The notes under the pieces: generated by a model
The model's input: the letters and a program-made list of their open reading frames with translations, nothing else
Database searches by the model: none
What the model was told of the DNA's origin: nothing
Assembly (NCBI RefSeq): GCF_003945595.2
Contig: NW_024103441.1
Location: forward strand, 620,001-684,000
DNA from: Pipra filicauda
Taxonomy: Eukaryota > Chordata > Aves > Passeriformes > Pipridae
Length of the DNA stretch: 64,000 nt
Reading direction: 5' to 3'
Shown here: one piece after another, positions 40,001-49,000 of the stretch
Layout of the letters: every line of letters begins with the position of its first letter
Numbering within the stretch: position 1 is the first letter of the stretch
Translations under genes and position numbers: made by a program

Positions 40001-41374
40001 CAATCCCCTCGTTCCACTCAAATTAGGGGAAAATTCGTAGGTTAAGGTTTAGAACAGAAAGACTGACGCAGACAAAACATCCTCCCTGCGGGACAGGCTG
40101 CTCCGGGGGTGCGGGTCCGGCCCGAGCCCCGGGACCGCAGCCGCCGCCCGTCGTTCGTTTCGGTTCCGTAACGCGCTCCCGCTGCGGACGCTCCGGCGAT
40201 TGCGGGGCCGCAGCTCGGACAGGAGCTCCCCAAAGGCGCTGGGCACCGCAGGCCGGCAGCACCAATTTACCCTTCGGCAAGAGCCGGGACGAGGCCATTC
40301 CATCCCATCCCCGTTTCCCCGCCACGGGGACCATCCCCGCCACGCCGCACCCACGGAGCCGGGCGCTCCCGCCGCCGAGACGGGGAGCTCGGGGCGGCCC
40401 GCACAGCCACGGCCGGGGGGCAGGAACCCCTCCGGAGGGTGGGCAACTGCACCCCAACCTCCCTTTCTGCCTCTCTTCCCGTGCCCCAAGGGTCGTCTCC
40501 CGCCCGGTTGCTCCGGGGAGCCCGGCGGCTTTTCCAAACCTTCCCCTCAGCAGTGCCGGAGCGGCCGCGGCCCCGCGGCACCCGGCGGCGGCTGAGCCCC
40601 TCGGAGCGGCCCCGGCCCGGTCCCTACCTGAAGTAGTCCATCTTGCAGAAGATCTCCTTGTTCTTGATGTAGCAGCTGTGCTGCTGGCGCAGCGAGGTGC
40701 GGCACACGGAGCACTCCAGGCACCGGACGTGCCAGATGAGGTTGTTCACCTGCGGCAGAGAAGAGGCTGAGACCCAGGGCCACCCGCCGCCCCCCGCCGC
40801 CCCCGCCGCCCCCCGCCCCGCTCACCTTCAGCAGGTACCGGTCGAGGATCTCCAGCCCGCAGCTGGAACAGACGTTTTTGCCGGCCGACGGCGTGGAGGA
40901 GGAAGAGGATGGCGGGGAGCAGACGGACGGCGTGGACGGAGTACTGGGCGCTGAGCGGGCGTCCTCCTTCTCCAGGGCGCCGGGCAGCGGCTCCCCGTCG
41001 GGCTGAGACTGCGGGCAGAGCCGCCGCGGGGCCGTCAGCCGGGGCCCCGCCGTTCCCCGCAGCCCCGAACCGGAGCGTTCCGGCGGGTCCCCGAAGCTCT
41101 CGGCATCCCCGGCCCCGCGGGCACCCACAAACCCCTGACAACACTGGCCTGGAGGGTCCCGGCGGGAACCCCGTAATTCCCGACCCGACGCGTTCCCGCA
41201 GCCCCCGGCCCGGCGGATCCCCACCGCTCCCGGCATCCCCGGCCCAGTGCGACCCCGCATCCCCGGCCCGGCGGGTCCCGGCGAGTCGCCGCAGCCCCCG
41301 GCCCCGCTTACCATGGCGCGGGAGTGCGGATCGAGACAGCGGGCGCTCCCCTTGGGCAGCGGCTCCGGCGGCAT
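27989..41374 (-). CDS. LHX6: LHX6, LIM-homeodomain transcription factor (nine coding exons)
   Basis: Nuclear DNA-binding regulator; in vertebrates it directs forebrain (MGE) interneuron and jaw/tooth mesenchyme development. Minus-strand coding exons: 41312-41374, 40826-41008, 40628-40749, 34883-35103, 32464-32564, 32287-32382, 30496-30670, 29729-29832 and 28051-28071. The product is 361 aa from ATG 41374; the frame stays open to ATG 41416 (375 aa). LIM1 starts at C68/C71 and continues with H89, C92, C95, C98, C117 and D120. LIM2 spans C129-H182 with C132, H151, C154, C157, C160 and C179. The homeodomain spans about residues 217-276, with [12 protein letters not shown] as the Lhx6/8-type recognition helix. 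ATG 41374 is chosen because it aligns with the human MAQPGS start as recalled and lies about 75 nt from a TATA box. Two C-termini are predicted: VILFQY when the 104-nt exon is used, or ...PLPLSR when it is skipped, ending at 27989. Confidence 0.97.
28051..28071 (-). CDS. LHX6: LHX6 terminal coding segment, VILFQY frame
   Basis: After a CCCCCCAG acceptor the phase-0 reading is VILFQY then TGA at 28051-28053. This is used when exon 8 is included. Confidence 0.9.
   Translation of the reverse strand, partial: VILFQY
28072..29728 (-). other. LHX6 intron before the terminal exon
   Basis: 1.66-kb intron between the cassette exon and the terminal exon. No further exon was recognised. Sequences near either end may control cassette use. 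Confidence 0.75.
29729..29832 (-). CDS. LHX6: LHX6 coding exon 8 (104-nt cassette)
   Basis: After CCACAG it reads (S)[18 protein letters not shown], then [16 protein letters not shown] before GTAATT. At 104 nt it is not a multiple of three, so skipping it shifts the frame of the last exon. It matches the C-terminal tail of the human VILFQY isoform as recalled. Confidence 0.95.
30496..30670 (-). CDS. LHX6: LHX6 coding exon 7
   Basis: Reads [20 protein letters not shown], a Pro/Ser-rich stretch, then [12 protein letters not shown] plus one base of Ser before GTAAGA. It holds the DNA-recognition helix. Its phase-1 end can join exon 8 or, when exon 8 is skipped, the terminal exon in another frame. 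Confidence 0.97.
30671..32286 (-). other. LHX6 intron between coding exons 6 and 7
   Basis: 1.6-kb intron splitting the homeodomain helix 3 coding region after Gln. No other feature was recognised. Confidence 0.8.
32287..32382 (-). CDS. LHX6: LHX6 coding exon 6
   Basis: 32 codons: [20 protein letters not shown], then [12 protein letters not shown] before GTGAGG. It covers homeodomain helices 1-2 and the start of helix 3. Confidence 0.97.
32464..32564 (-). CDS. LHX6: LHX6 coding exon 5
   Basis: Reads (G)[19 protein letters not shown], then [14 protein letters not shown] before GTAGGG. It starts the homeodomain N-terminal arm and helix 1. Confidence 0.96.
32565..34882 (-). other. LHX6 intron between coding exons 4 and 5
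   Basis: 2.3-kb intron with no additional exon or named repeat seen. Both ends fit GT-AG and join a split Gly codon. Confidence 0.8.
34883..35103 (-). CDS. LHX6: LHX6 coding exon 4 (LIM2)
   Basis: Reads (S)[18 protein letters not shown] through [20 protein letters not shown] to [15 protein letters not shown] plus one base before GTACGG. It carries the whole second LIM domain. A 15-bp minisatellite lies just upstream of its acceptor. Confidence 0.97.
35131..35205. repeat. 15-bp minisatellite, five units
   Basis: Five near-identical units of GGCAGGCAGGGTGAA, the last two diverged, with a partial unit before. It begins 28 bp upstream (in LHX6 sense) of the LIM2 exon boundary. Confidence 0.9.
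35315..35374. repeat. 12-bp minisatellite, five units
   Basis: Units of AGTGGTGTGGGC; the first three are identical and the last two diverged. It lies in the same LHX6 intron as the 15-bp array. Confidence 0.9.
37652..37708. repeat. 15-bp minisatellite, 3.8 units
   Basis: Perfect units of AGACTCATCCCAGAG, three full and one partial, in an LHX6 intron. Identity between units suggests recent expansion. Confidence 0.92.
39038..39062. repeat. Poly(A) run of 25
   Basis: Uninterrupted A run inside the CpG-rich part of an LHX6 intron. No target-site duplication or element body was seen beside it. Confidence 0.9.
40628..40749 (-). CDS. LHX6: LHX6 coding exon 3
   Basis: Reads [20 protein letters not shown], then [20 protein letters not shown] plus two bases of Ser before GTAGGG. 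It completes LIM domain 1. Confidence 0.97.
40826..41008 (-). CDS. LHX6: LHX6 coding exon 2
   Basis: 61 codons after [27 protein letters not shown], then a Ser/Thr/Pro-rich linker, then [20 protein letters not shown] and Lys before GTGAGC. It begins LIM domain 1. Confidence 0.96.
41312..41374 (-). CDS. LHX6: LHX6 coding exon 1
   Basis: Encodes [20 protein letters not shown] plus a final Met codon, ending ATG before GTAAGC. Upstream in-frame codons reach ATG 41416 ([14 protein letters not shown]). The segment 41380-41410 looks like a polypyrimidine tract and acceptor (CTCTCTCCATCAAG), so the extra 14 residues may not be coding. Confidence 0.75.
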
Positions 41375-41440
41375 CACCTTGATGGAGAGAGCGGGAGAGG
41401 GAGGCTGCGGCTCCATGCGCCGGGCGAGCGCGGGGCACCC

Positions 41441-41448
41441 TATATAAA
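41441..41448 (-). promoter_or_regulatory. LHX6: TATA box of LHX6
   Basis: The minus strand reads TTTATATA. A start site about 30 nt downstream would fall near 41418, giving roughly a 44-nt leader to ATG 41374. The same start site would leave almost no leader for ATG 41416. Confidence 0.65.
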
Positions 41449-41696
41449 CCGCCTCAAAACAATAAATAAGAACTTTCTAGTGGCCATTTAAATCCTTTGC
41501 AACAAAAGCTGCGTCTCTTTAATGAAGCAATTTGAATGTGGATTGAATTCTCCCCCTGCCTGCACTTAACCCGGGCCTCTTGAAGTAATCGCTCGGTTCC
41601 CATGCGAGCCAAGGCGCTGAAAAACCCCCCAAACTACCTGCAATTAGAAATTGCCGTAAATGCCCGAGATAAGAGGTACCAGAGTGTCAATTCCGG

Positions 41697-41706
41697 CTGT
41701 CAATCA
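41697..41706 (-). promoter_or_regulatory. PBX-PREP/MEIS composite site
   Basis: Plus CTGTCAATCA is minus TGATTGACAG, the exact decameric PBX-PREP/MEIS consensus. It lies about 280 nt upstream of the predicted TATA-directed LHX6 start. Binding is inferred from the motif alone. Confidence 0.5.
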
Positions 41707-41941
41707 GGGAATCCATCAGGCCACCCAAAGAATTGCAAATTTGATTTTTTTAATGGTAGTAATTAAAAATCGAAATTCTTCCCCCTCTCCCTCCGCCGAG
41801 CACAAAACGCCCCAGAAAACGCCGGGATGGAAAAATCCACCCCTCCGGCGCGGGAGGCAGCGAGCGGCCCCAGCCCCGGCCCGGCCCCGGCCCCGCTCCG
41901 GCCCCGCTCCCGGCCCCGACGGCAGCGGCGGCAGCGCTCAC

Positions 41942-42016
41942 CTTGCCCGCCTGGGCGCCGGCCGGGGCGCGGCGGCCCGGGCCCCGGGGCTGCCCGCCCC
42001 CATGGCTCCGGTGCAT
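41942..42016 (-). CDS. LHX6: Predicted alternative LHX6 first coding exon
   Basis: On the minus strand an ATG at 42016 opens MHRSHGGGQPRGPGRRAP and ends AGAQAGK at a perfect AAG|GTGAGC donor in phase 0. Splicing to the acceptor-like CTCTCTCCATCAAG|GTGATG would give ...[13 protein letters not shown] in frame. A human LHX6 isoform, as I recall, has a similar-length upstream N-terminus joined as V-M. No transcript evidence is available here. Confidence 0.4.
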
Positions 42017-45000
42017 GGGGCGGGCGCGCCCCGCTCCGCCCGCCGCCGCCGCGCTCCGTGCCCGCGGGCGGCGCGTCCCGCGGCCGCGGCAGGAAGGGCG
42101 GGGAGCCGGGCGGGGAACCGCGCCGGCCCCGCTCCCCCGCCGGGGGCGGCCGCGGGCCGGGCAGGAAGCGGCGCCCCCCCCGCCGCGCCCCGGGGGCCGC
42201 CCGCCCCGCCGGGCCCCGCTACCTGCGGCGGCGGCACCGCCCGCGGGCGCGGCGAGGAGGGCAGGGCAGGGAAGGGAAGGGCAGGGGGGACCCCCGGTCC
42301 GGCTCGTCCCGGTGCTGCCCCGCCGCTACCCGCCCCGACGGGGCGCACGGTCCGGGACGGCCCCGCAGCCCCCCGCGGGTCGCGGCGGCGGGGATCGCGC
42401 CCACCGCCGCGGCGTCTGGCCGCCCGCCGCTGCCCGGGCTTCATTAGTAACCTGATAATTCCCCAGCAAAGCCCCGGCAGCGGTGCCACCGCCGGGTAAT
42501 TGCAGGACGGTAACGTGAGCTGATGGCGGCCGGGGATGGATCCTCGCCGTTATTGATTGTGACAGCTAAATTGTTAACCGAGAGGGAAATCAGATGAAAG
42601 CCATTTTAGAATAAATACAAGGCATTAGGTTTAAACATCGAGGTTGCAGAAAAGCCAGAGAAACCCCCAGGAAACAGAGCCCAAGGCCCACCAGCTCGTC
42701 CTCCCATCTGTCCCCATCTCCGCAGAGGCCGAGCATGGGGGGAACATGGACAAGTGCAGAGGCGGGATGCTGAGAAAGAACAATTTAAACCCCTCGTTCT
42801 CGCTGGCAGGGTCTCAATTAGCTCTGGCTGCTCCAGAAGAAACACGTAGGAGTTTTCATGGACACAGCCACGAAAGCTGTCTGTCCCCCTACGCAGAGCC
42901 GGTCGAGGCAGGGCCATGCAGGGTTTGTTTGCACTGCAGAGCGAGGTCGGGCTGTGATGGCCATGGCTCAGCACCACGGCCCAGCACCACCCAGCCCCAC
43001 TCACACTTGTGCTGCTCATTAAAGACCAGGCTCTCTGGGCCCCACAGTCAGAAGAGGCTCAGGAACAGGGTGACTCCAGCCCAGCCTCAGCCATTCCCCA
43101 GCCTTGGGATCATCTCCTGGCCTCTGCAGGCAGCAGGTCTCCTGCCCTCACTGCTGAGACCGGGCAGATCTCCAATGTGCCCCTTGCACCAGGAGCAGGG
43201 CCTGGGCAGTGCCTGGGGAATGCAAAGCAGTGGACACAGGGTATCAGCACCGACTCCATCCCCACTCTTACCCCCATGTGCTCCCTCCACCAGTGCTGGA
43301 GCTCGTACAAGGCAGCAATGAGGTGGCAGTGTGTCAAACAGTAGCTCATACAGAATCCTAAAATTTGGGGTTGGGAATGTTCTGTGTTCCCATAGCGAAG
43401 GTATGATTCCATACCCATCCCAAGTGAGGGACTGTCACCACAGGCACAAGAATAGCAGAAATACTGAGGAAAAGCCCACATTGTGAATATTGCCCTCGGT
43501 ACCCCACCTTACTCCCGGGGATCTGCTGGAAATACAGGGGAAGCAAGGACCCCCTCAGAGGACAGGACTATGTGCTGCAAGCAAGAAACAGCCCAATTCC
43601 TCTTCAGGGAAGCCGGGCACCAAGCCCCACTTTCCTGCCCACCACCAGCTGCCAAGCTCCCTCCTTACAGCTCCAGATCCGGCTGCAGCGATGCCGCGCT
43701 CCCCGCTGCCCTTCAAACCTGTTTTATGATGCTTTCATGCCAACTCCCAGGTCTGATGCTCATGAAAACGTTTCTGAGCATTTACCTCCTCTCAGCTCCA
43801 GGGTTAGGAACTCTCTGGATTTGCTGCAGGGCCGTGGGAAGTGCAGCATTCCCGGGAAGTGCCGGCAGCACCAGCGCCTGCCGGGCCGGCGGCAGCAGCA
43901 ACAACCAACACAAACACTGACCTGCAATAAGGCTCCCCCAGGTCTGAGTCTGGCCGAGCTGCAGACAAGGCACTTCTGTTAGTGACAGTGGCAGTGCAAA
44001 AAAACAATTAAAATAAAAAAGACTGATGCCATTGTACCCGGGTTCTATCCGTGGACTTCGGCTGATGCCAAGCATTTACCACCCTCACTCACTTCCTGCT
44101 TGTGCCACCCTCGCTTTCCTGGAGGAAAACATGCATTTAAAATGTTTATTTAGGGCCGTGAGAATTTCAACAAATTGTATTTCAATACAAATAAATATCA
44201 AAGTATGTTTCTGATGGGAGCACAACTGCACACCTACTTTGAATCCAGGTATTTTCTAAATTCCTACTGGGAACAGACTTGAGAGCTGTTCGAAACAATA
44301 TAGATACAGACCCAGAGAGCTACAAATGTTGGAGCACACAGGGACAAACACAGGCTGTTCACAGAGGAATGTAAACCGGTGTTCCTGACACTCAGAGGGG
44401 TACAAACTCCCAAGGATATGACTTTTCCCTTTAGTCAGGTACCCAAAAACTAGGAAGCAAACATTAACAGCATGAGGCCTACTTCTGACCAATTCATCTT
44501 TCAACAGTCACTCCACCAGACACGCACGGCTCCGCTCCAGGTGCTGGGTTGGGAAGCAGGAAGCGTGCTCTGCCTGGAGGGAGGTGTGCTGCTGAGGGAA
44601 TACAAACCTCCCTGGGCTCTGCAGCTCCTCCCTGAGCAGCTCCTGCGAGCACAAACCGGGGCTCCTTAAAAACTGTCTCCCCCTTCTTGTTTGAGACCAC
44701 CATTAACCAGACTGGGGAAGCAACTCCAGAGTGACCGACGAGTTCTGATGGGAGCAGGGAGAGCACACACTGGAAAATGAGATCAGTGTCACCTGGACCC
44801 CAGCACGTGTTCTCTGACATCCCCCCGGCACTCGCACTCACAGCACTGTGTGCACAAAGGAAAATGGTTTTTTTTTCCTCAGACTTCTATTTTGCAGATA
44901 TTTAGGGAGAAAATGGGCTGCAGATCAGATCCAGAGCCATCCCTCAGACCTGTGGATTCAGCCCCTGGGGCAGGTAATCCCAGCTAACAGCAGAACCAGT

Positions 45001-45429
45001 TCACCACAAACACACCAAGAGGCAGCTGACCACCTTTACCAGCCAGTGGAAACCAAAGCTGGGCTGGATGGGGGGCAAACACTGAGGTCACAGGCTTGGC
45101 AGGTGTCTCAGAGGCTGCAGTTACTCTCATGTTGTCACATCTGGCTCAGGAGGAGCTACCACTGATGGGGATCACTGAACACAAACTCTGAAGCTCAGGG
45201 CACAGCACACCAGTGGCGTGTAAATACACCAATTCCTACACAGAGGCACACACCTACAGCCTAAATGACACTGAAAATACCGGTGCTGTGTCATTAGCCT
45301 AAGGGTATCACATCCTAAAGTAACATTGTGAAGTCTGCAAATGAAAATGCGAAATCAACTGGCTCTGGTGCATATAAAATATTGCATGCACAGTCACTAG
45401 AAGTGTTGCAAAATCTATTTAAAATGAGT
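42017..45429. other. Intergenic region between LHX6 and RBM18
   Basis: No convincing coding exon. From 42017 to about 42450 it is extremely GC-rich with chance open frames on both strands. Around 42545-42575 it reads TTATTGATTGTGACAGC, with adjacent PBX-like TGATTG and MEIS-like TGACAG cores. The remainder is ordinary non-repetitive sequence. Confidence 0.65.
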
Positions 45430-45435
45430 TTTATT
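45430..45435 (-). terminator. RBM18: Candidate poly(A) signal of RBM18
   Basis: The minus strand reads AATAAA about 430 nt after the RBM18 stop codon. Other candidates lie further on (for example near 44143). Confidence 0.4.
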
Positions 45436-45867
45436 GAGATGAAAAAGTTTTCCATGGTAACTACAGCACGTTAATCAAAACCAAGTGCTTCCCCTCCATT
45501 AAAACATGAACCGGAATACTTTTTGTTCAAAAATACTTAAAAAGTAATCAGTTAAATGGAGTATTTTTGGATGTGCTTTGCTCCGTACGCTGGTTACTGT
45601 TTCTAATCTGGCTAATGAATGCACGCTAACGAGAGGTTGTCTGCGTGTTCATCAGAGGCTTTGAGGGGAACCTACTTCTCTGAACAGCCTTCAGCTGTGA
45701 GCTGCTCTGGCAGGGGCTGCGGCCCCTCAGGTGGGCCAGGCTGTGGCTGGCCAGCCGTGCCCTGCTCAGGTGGCAGTGTCCTTCCCACCCTACAAAGTAC
45801 AAAAGCACTGGAGCACTCCACGTATACAAAGCAGTGTTTCTTGCTACCATCACTCCCTCCTAAAGCA

Positions 45868-46027
45868 TCATCTTCTGGATTTCCAGGCAGCTCTGGAGTA
45901 AGGAGTAGTCCTTTTCTTATCGGGTGGTTTGAAGTAAGAATAAACGGGTGCTGCAGGATATTCTGCGTCGGGGTTTTCTGCCATCATTTTCAGCTTGGCT
46001 TCAATGGCCTTTATTTTTGCACTGACA
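45868..46027 (-). CDS. RBM18: RBM18 coding exon 5 with stop
   Basis: After TTTCCAG it reads (S)[18 protein letters not shown], then [18 protein letters not shown] and AAWKSRR with TGA at 45868-45870. Confidence 0.97.
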
Positions 46028-49000
46028 CTGGAAAGAGAAAAAGCAGAAGAGAGATTGAGCTTGATTTTAGCATGAAATCAGACTACAGCAATCTAGAGAT
46101 TTTGCTGACACACAAATACTCATCACACGAGGAGGGGCCAGGCAGCCCCACTGCTGCACCCCCAGCGAGGCAGGAACGCACTGCTCAGAGCCCACACTGC
46201 TGCACTTCAACCCTCAGCACGGATTTGCTCCTCCAAGATACATCACAGCACCACAAAGTAACGGCCCCTGCACCTACTCAGCACTTTCTCGAGGACGCTG
46301 AGGCAAGAACACGACAAGGCTTCCTACTCCATGTGAAATGATGTCACTTCAGGAGGTCTGAGCATGTGCAGCAGAGCACAGCCCCGAGCAGGCTGCTGGG
46401 AACAGCACAGAAATGAAAGCCAGACTTCCTCCCAGCTACAGCCTGCTCGGGATGGGAAAACCCCAGACTCTAATTAGGTCAGGAAGAAACATTATTTCAG
46501 CATTAGCAGGGTTTATCCCAAAGGGAGAAGCTATCCTAGGTTACACCCCAAATTCCTAGGACTTTTGTTATTCAGTATCCTCTGTTGGATATGGACCGAG
46601 CAATGTTCCCTTCCCCGCTGTGGCTTCTTGCACCATCCATCCTCACTAGAACAACCCCTTTGTGCCACTGATGCAGCTAGCAATCTGCATGACTCAAACC
46701 CCTCTGCTCCTTGCTTCCTAGCCTGTTACTTCTTAATTCCAAGCTCATTTTATCTGAAGGCTAATGCATTAATCTGGTCCTGGTTCCTTATAGGGTTCCA
46801 CTGACACAACACAGAGGAAAACCACACACCCTCTCAGCCATACTGAGAATTAGCAAAGCAGCACTATGTGCTTTAGGGAAATGCAAGGGTTGGAATTTAT
46901 CACATCCCACAGACAAAGACTTACAGCCCTAACACCAGCAAAAAGAAATAAAATAAGTTTTATGTTAAATACTACTTGTGACTTTGTTTTAATCTTCTGG
47001 CACTACAGTAGAAATTTCTGCTCATAAGCATTTTGCTGAAACAAATCAGTCCAGCACAAACCCCCTCACTGAAATCCACATGAAGTCCAAAGCATATTCT
47101 GGCCAAAGGAGCTGGAATGCTACACATTCCCAATTCCTCTCCTCATCTCTTTTCCTTCCCACTGCCCAAGTAGCTTTGCATGTTGGAAAATAAACTTCCA
47201 GTCTAAAATGTCCCACATTAAATGAGTTACCTCACAGCAGCTGCCCTTCCAAAAAACAGCTCTTCTGCCACATTAGAATTTTAGCACAAACAACGCCAAC
47301 AGCTCTAAATCTTAATCTTACTGAAATGGAAGAAGTTGGTTCCCTGCCAGCCCCACAGCTGGGTCACCTCTCACCCATCCCACCTCCTACCTTAGGTTGG
47401 ACTGGGGCGGCTCCGTGCTGGACGACGGCTCCAGACTGATTGGAAGGATCTTCTCGTTTTTGTTGTGATCGTATCTCTGCAAGGAAGAGAGCAGGGACTG
47501 AGCCAGCTGGGATCAGGAACAAAGAAACATTTCCCCACAGGTACACTTTAAAGCTGGATTAACATCACCTCAGGGTTTGTGAAGCTTTGGCTAGGAAGGA
47601 TTTGAGTGGCCAAGCACAGAAACAAAGCCCAACCACAATATTTGGTTTGTACCAGCAGGGAATGTAGACTCTGATACCAGTTATGTGCGTTGTACTATGG
47701 ATCCTTAAACCTTATCCTGTCACTTCTTGTTCCCCTCTACATAAGGCAGGAAGCAAAGATGGTAAATCTTAAGGTAACTACTGTTCTGCTTGCTCTGCTC
47801 TTCGTGTGCAGAGCCAGAAGGTGACCCAAGCACACGAGTGCACGGAATCAGGAGGGGCTGGGAGGAAAAAAGGGGGAAAAAATAAAAAAGACCAGTTAGG
47901 AACCACCTCCTTTCTGGGGAAAGCAGCTTGTGAGTCTGTCATCTCTGTGGGCAACAGGCCTCCTGAACTATTTGCAGTGTTCTGCTTCCTTATTTCGCTT
48001 GGCACAGAGTCAGGTTTGGTTTTCAGCAGAGTTGCTCAAACCGACAGTGTCTGGTGAGCCTTGGCCACTCATCTCAAAACTCCCTGTCTTGTGCTGATCT
48101 TGTCTAAAACAAACACTTGTTACAATAAGCCCAAGTTTTGTGCTGTTAAATCTTTCCACGGAGGGATTAGAAAATGCCATGTGCACCAAAGTGATTATTT
48201 AGGCATGTTCCTCTCCAGAGCCTGGCCAGCCAGGCCCAGAGCTGCTCAGCTCAGCTCCAGCTGAGCAGACACTCACTCCTCAAACTCCTTTTATGGCCTG
48301 ATCATTCCCCAGGCATCCGGAAGCACGTGGCACTCCAGGAGCTACAGAAAATGGAGACAGGATTTGCACCAGCTTGGATGTGCTGACAAGAGCCCTTGAA
48401 GTCAATAATCAAAACAACATGGTTTCCTCCCATGAAGATACCTGGTTTGGTTTTTTAGCATCCAAAACAGATGCACTAATACATTTGATAGGAGAGAGTA
48501 GAAAGCTGCTTGTAGGATAATCAACATGTGCTAAAAGGAAACTACCCAAAGGAACAGAGCAACAAACAGCTCCCCTCTGCCTCCCCCAAAATTGGTTTAT
48601 CTGCAAAGAAATTTATTAAAAATGAACTGCTTTATCAAATATGAGATAGTAAATAACTGTAGGAGAAACGAGAATTAAAAAAAAATTAAAACAAGGGTGT
48701 TCCAGAAGGTACTAAGTTAAAAACTTGATTGTTTATGTGACAGAGTGAGCAATAAAAGGATATTTAGCTTAGATGTGAAATGTTACTTTAAAGTCAAAAC
48801 TAATTAAAGCTCCTGCCACGTAAGTGCTTTCAGAAGTGAAACAAAGTAACACAGTTACCGGTAATTGGGAATTTCCACACCTCTGCTATCCCAAAAGGGA
48901 GCAAAACCACAATGGGAAGGATTCAAACTTCCAGCCAATTACTCACGAAGTTTGGGAAGAGTGAAACATGGACATTTATAGAAGTAATGTGTTCACACTG

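Larger units (their letters stand above)
35104..40627 (-). other. LHX6 intron between the two LIM exons
   Basis: 5.5-kb intron, the largest of LHX6. It contains minisatellites at 35131, 35315 and 37652, an A run at 39038, and CpG-rich sequence from about 38680 on. No exon was recognised. Confidence 0.8.
38680..42500. promoter_or_regulatory. LHX6: LHX6 CpG island region
   Basis: A long GC- and CpG-rich region covers LHX6 coding exons 1-3 and the upstream flank, densest at about 41820-42450. It is interrupted by an A/T-rich promoter-proximal segment at about 41450-41770. Large CpG islands over 5' ends are typical of developmental regulators. Confidence 0.75.

Noticed and set aside
40547..41416. 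289-codon uninterrupted minus-strand frame over the LHX6 5' end
   Set aside because: It reads through clear donors and acceptors between exons 1 and 3 and leaves frame with LIM1. The spliced reading restores the conserved LIM domain.
41660..42499. 279-codon plus-strand and 183-codon minus-strand frames upstream of LHX6
   Set aside because: Ala/Arg/Pro/Gly-rich low complexity in sequence of very high GC content, open in several frames at once, with no family resemblance. Only the short donor-terminated segment at 41942-42016 is retained as a prediction.
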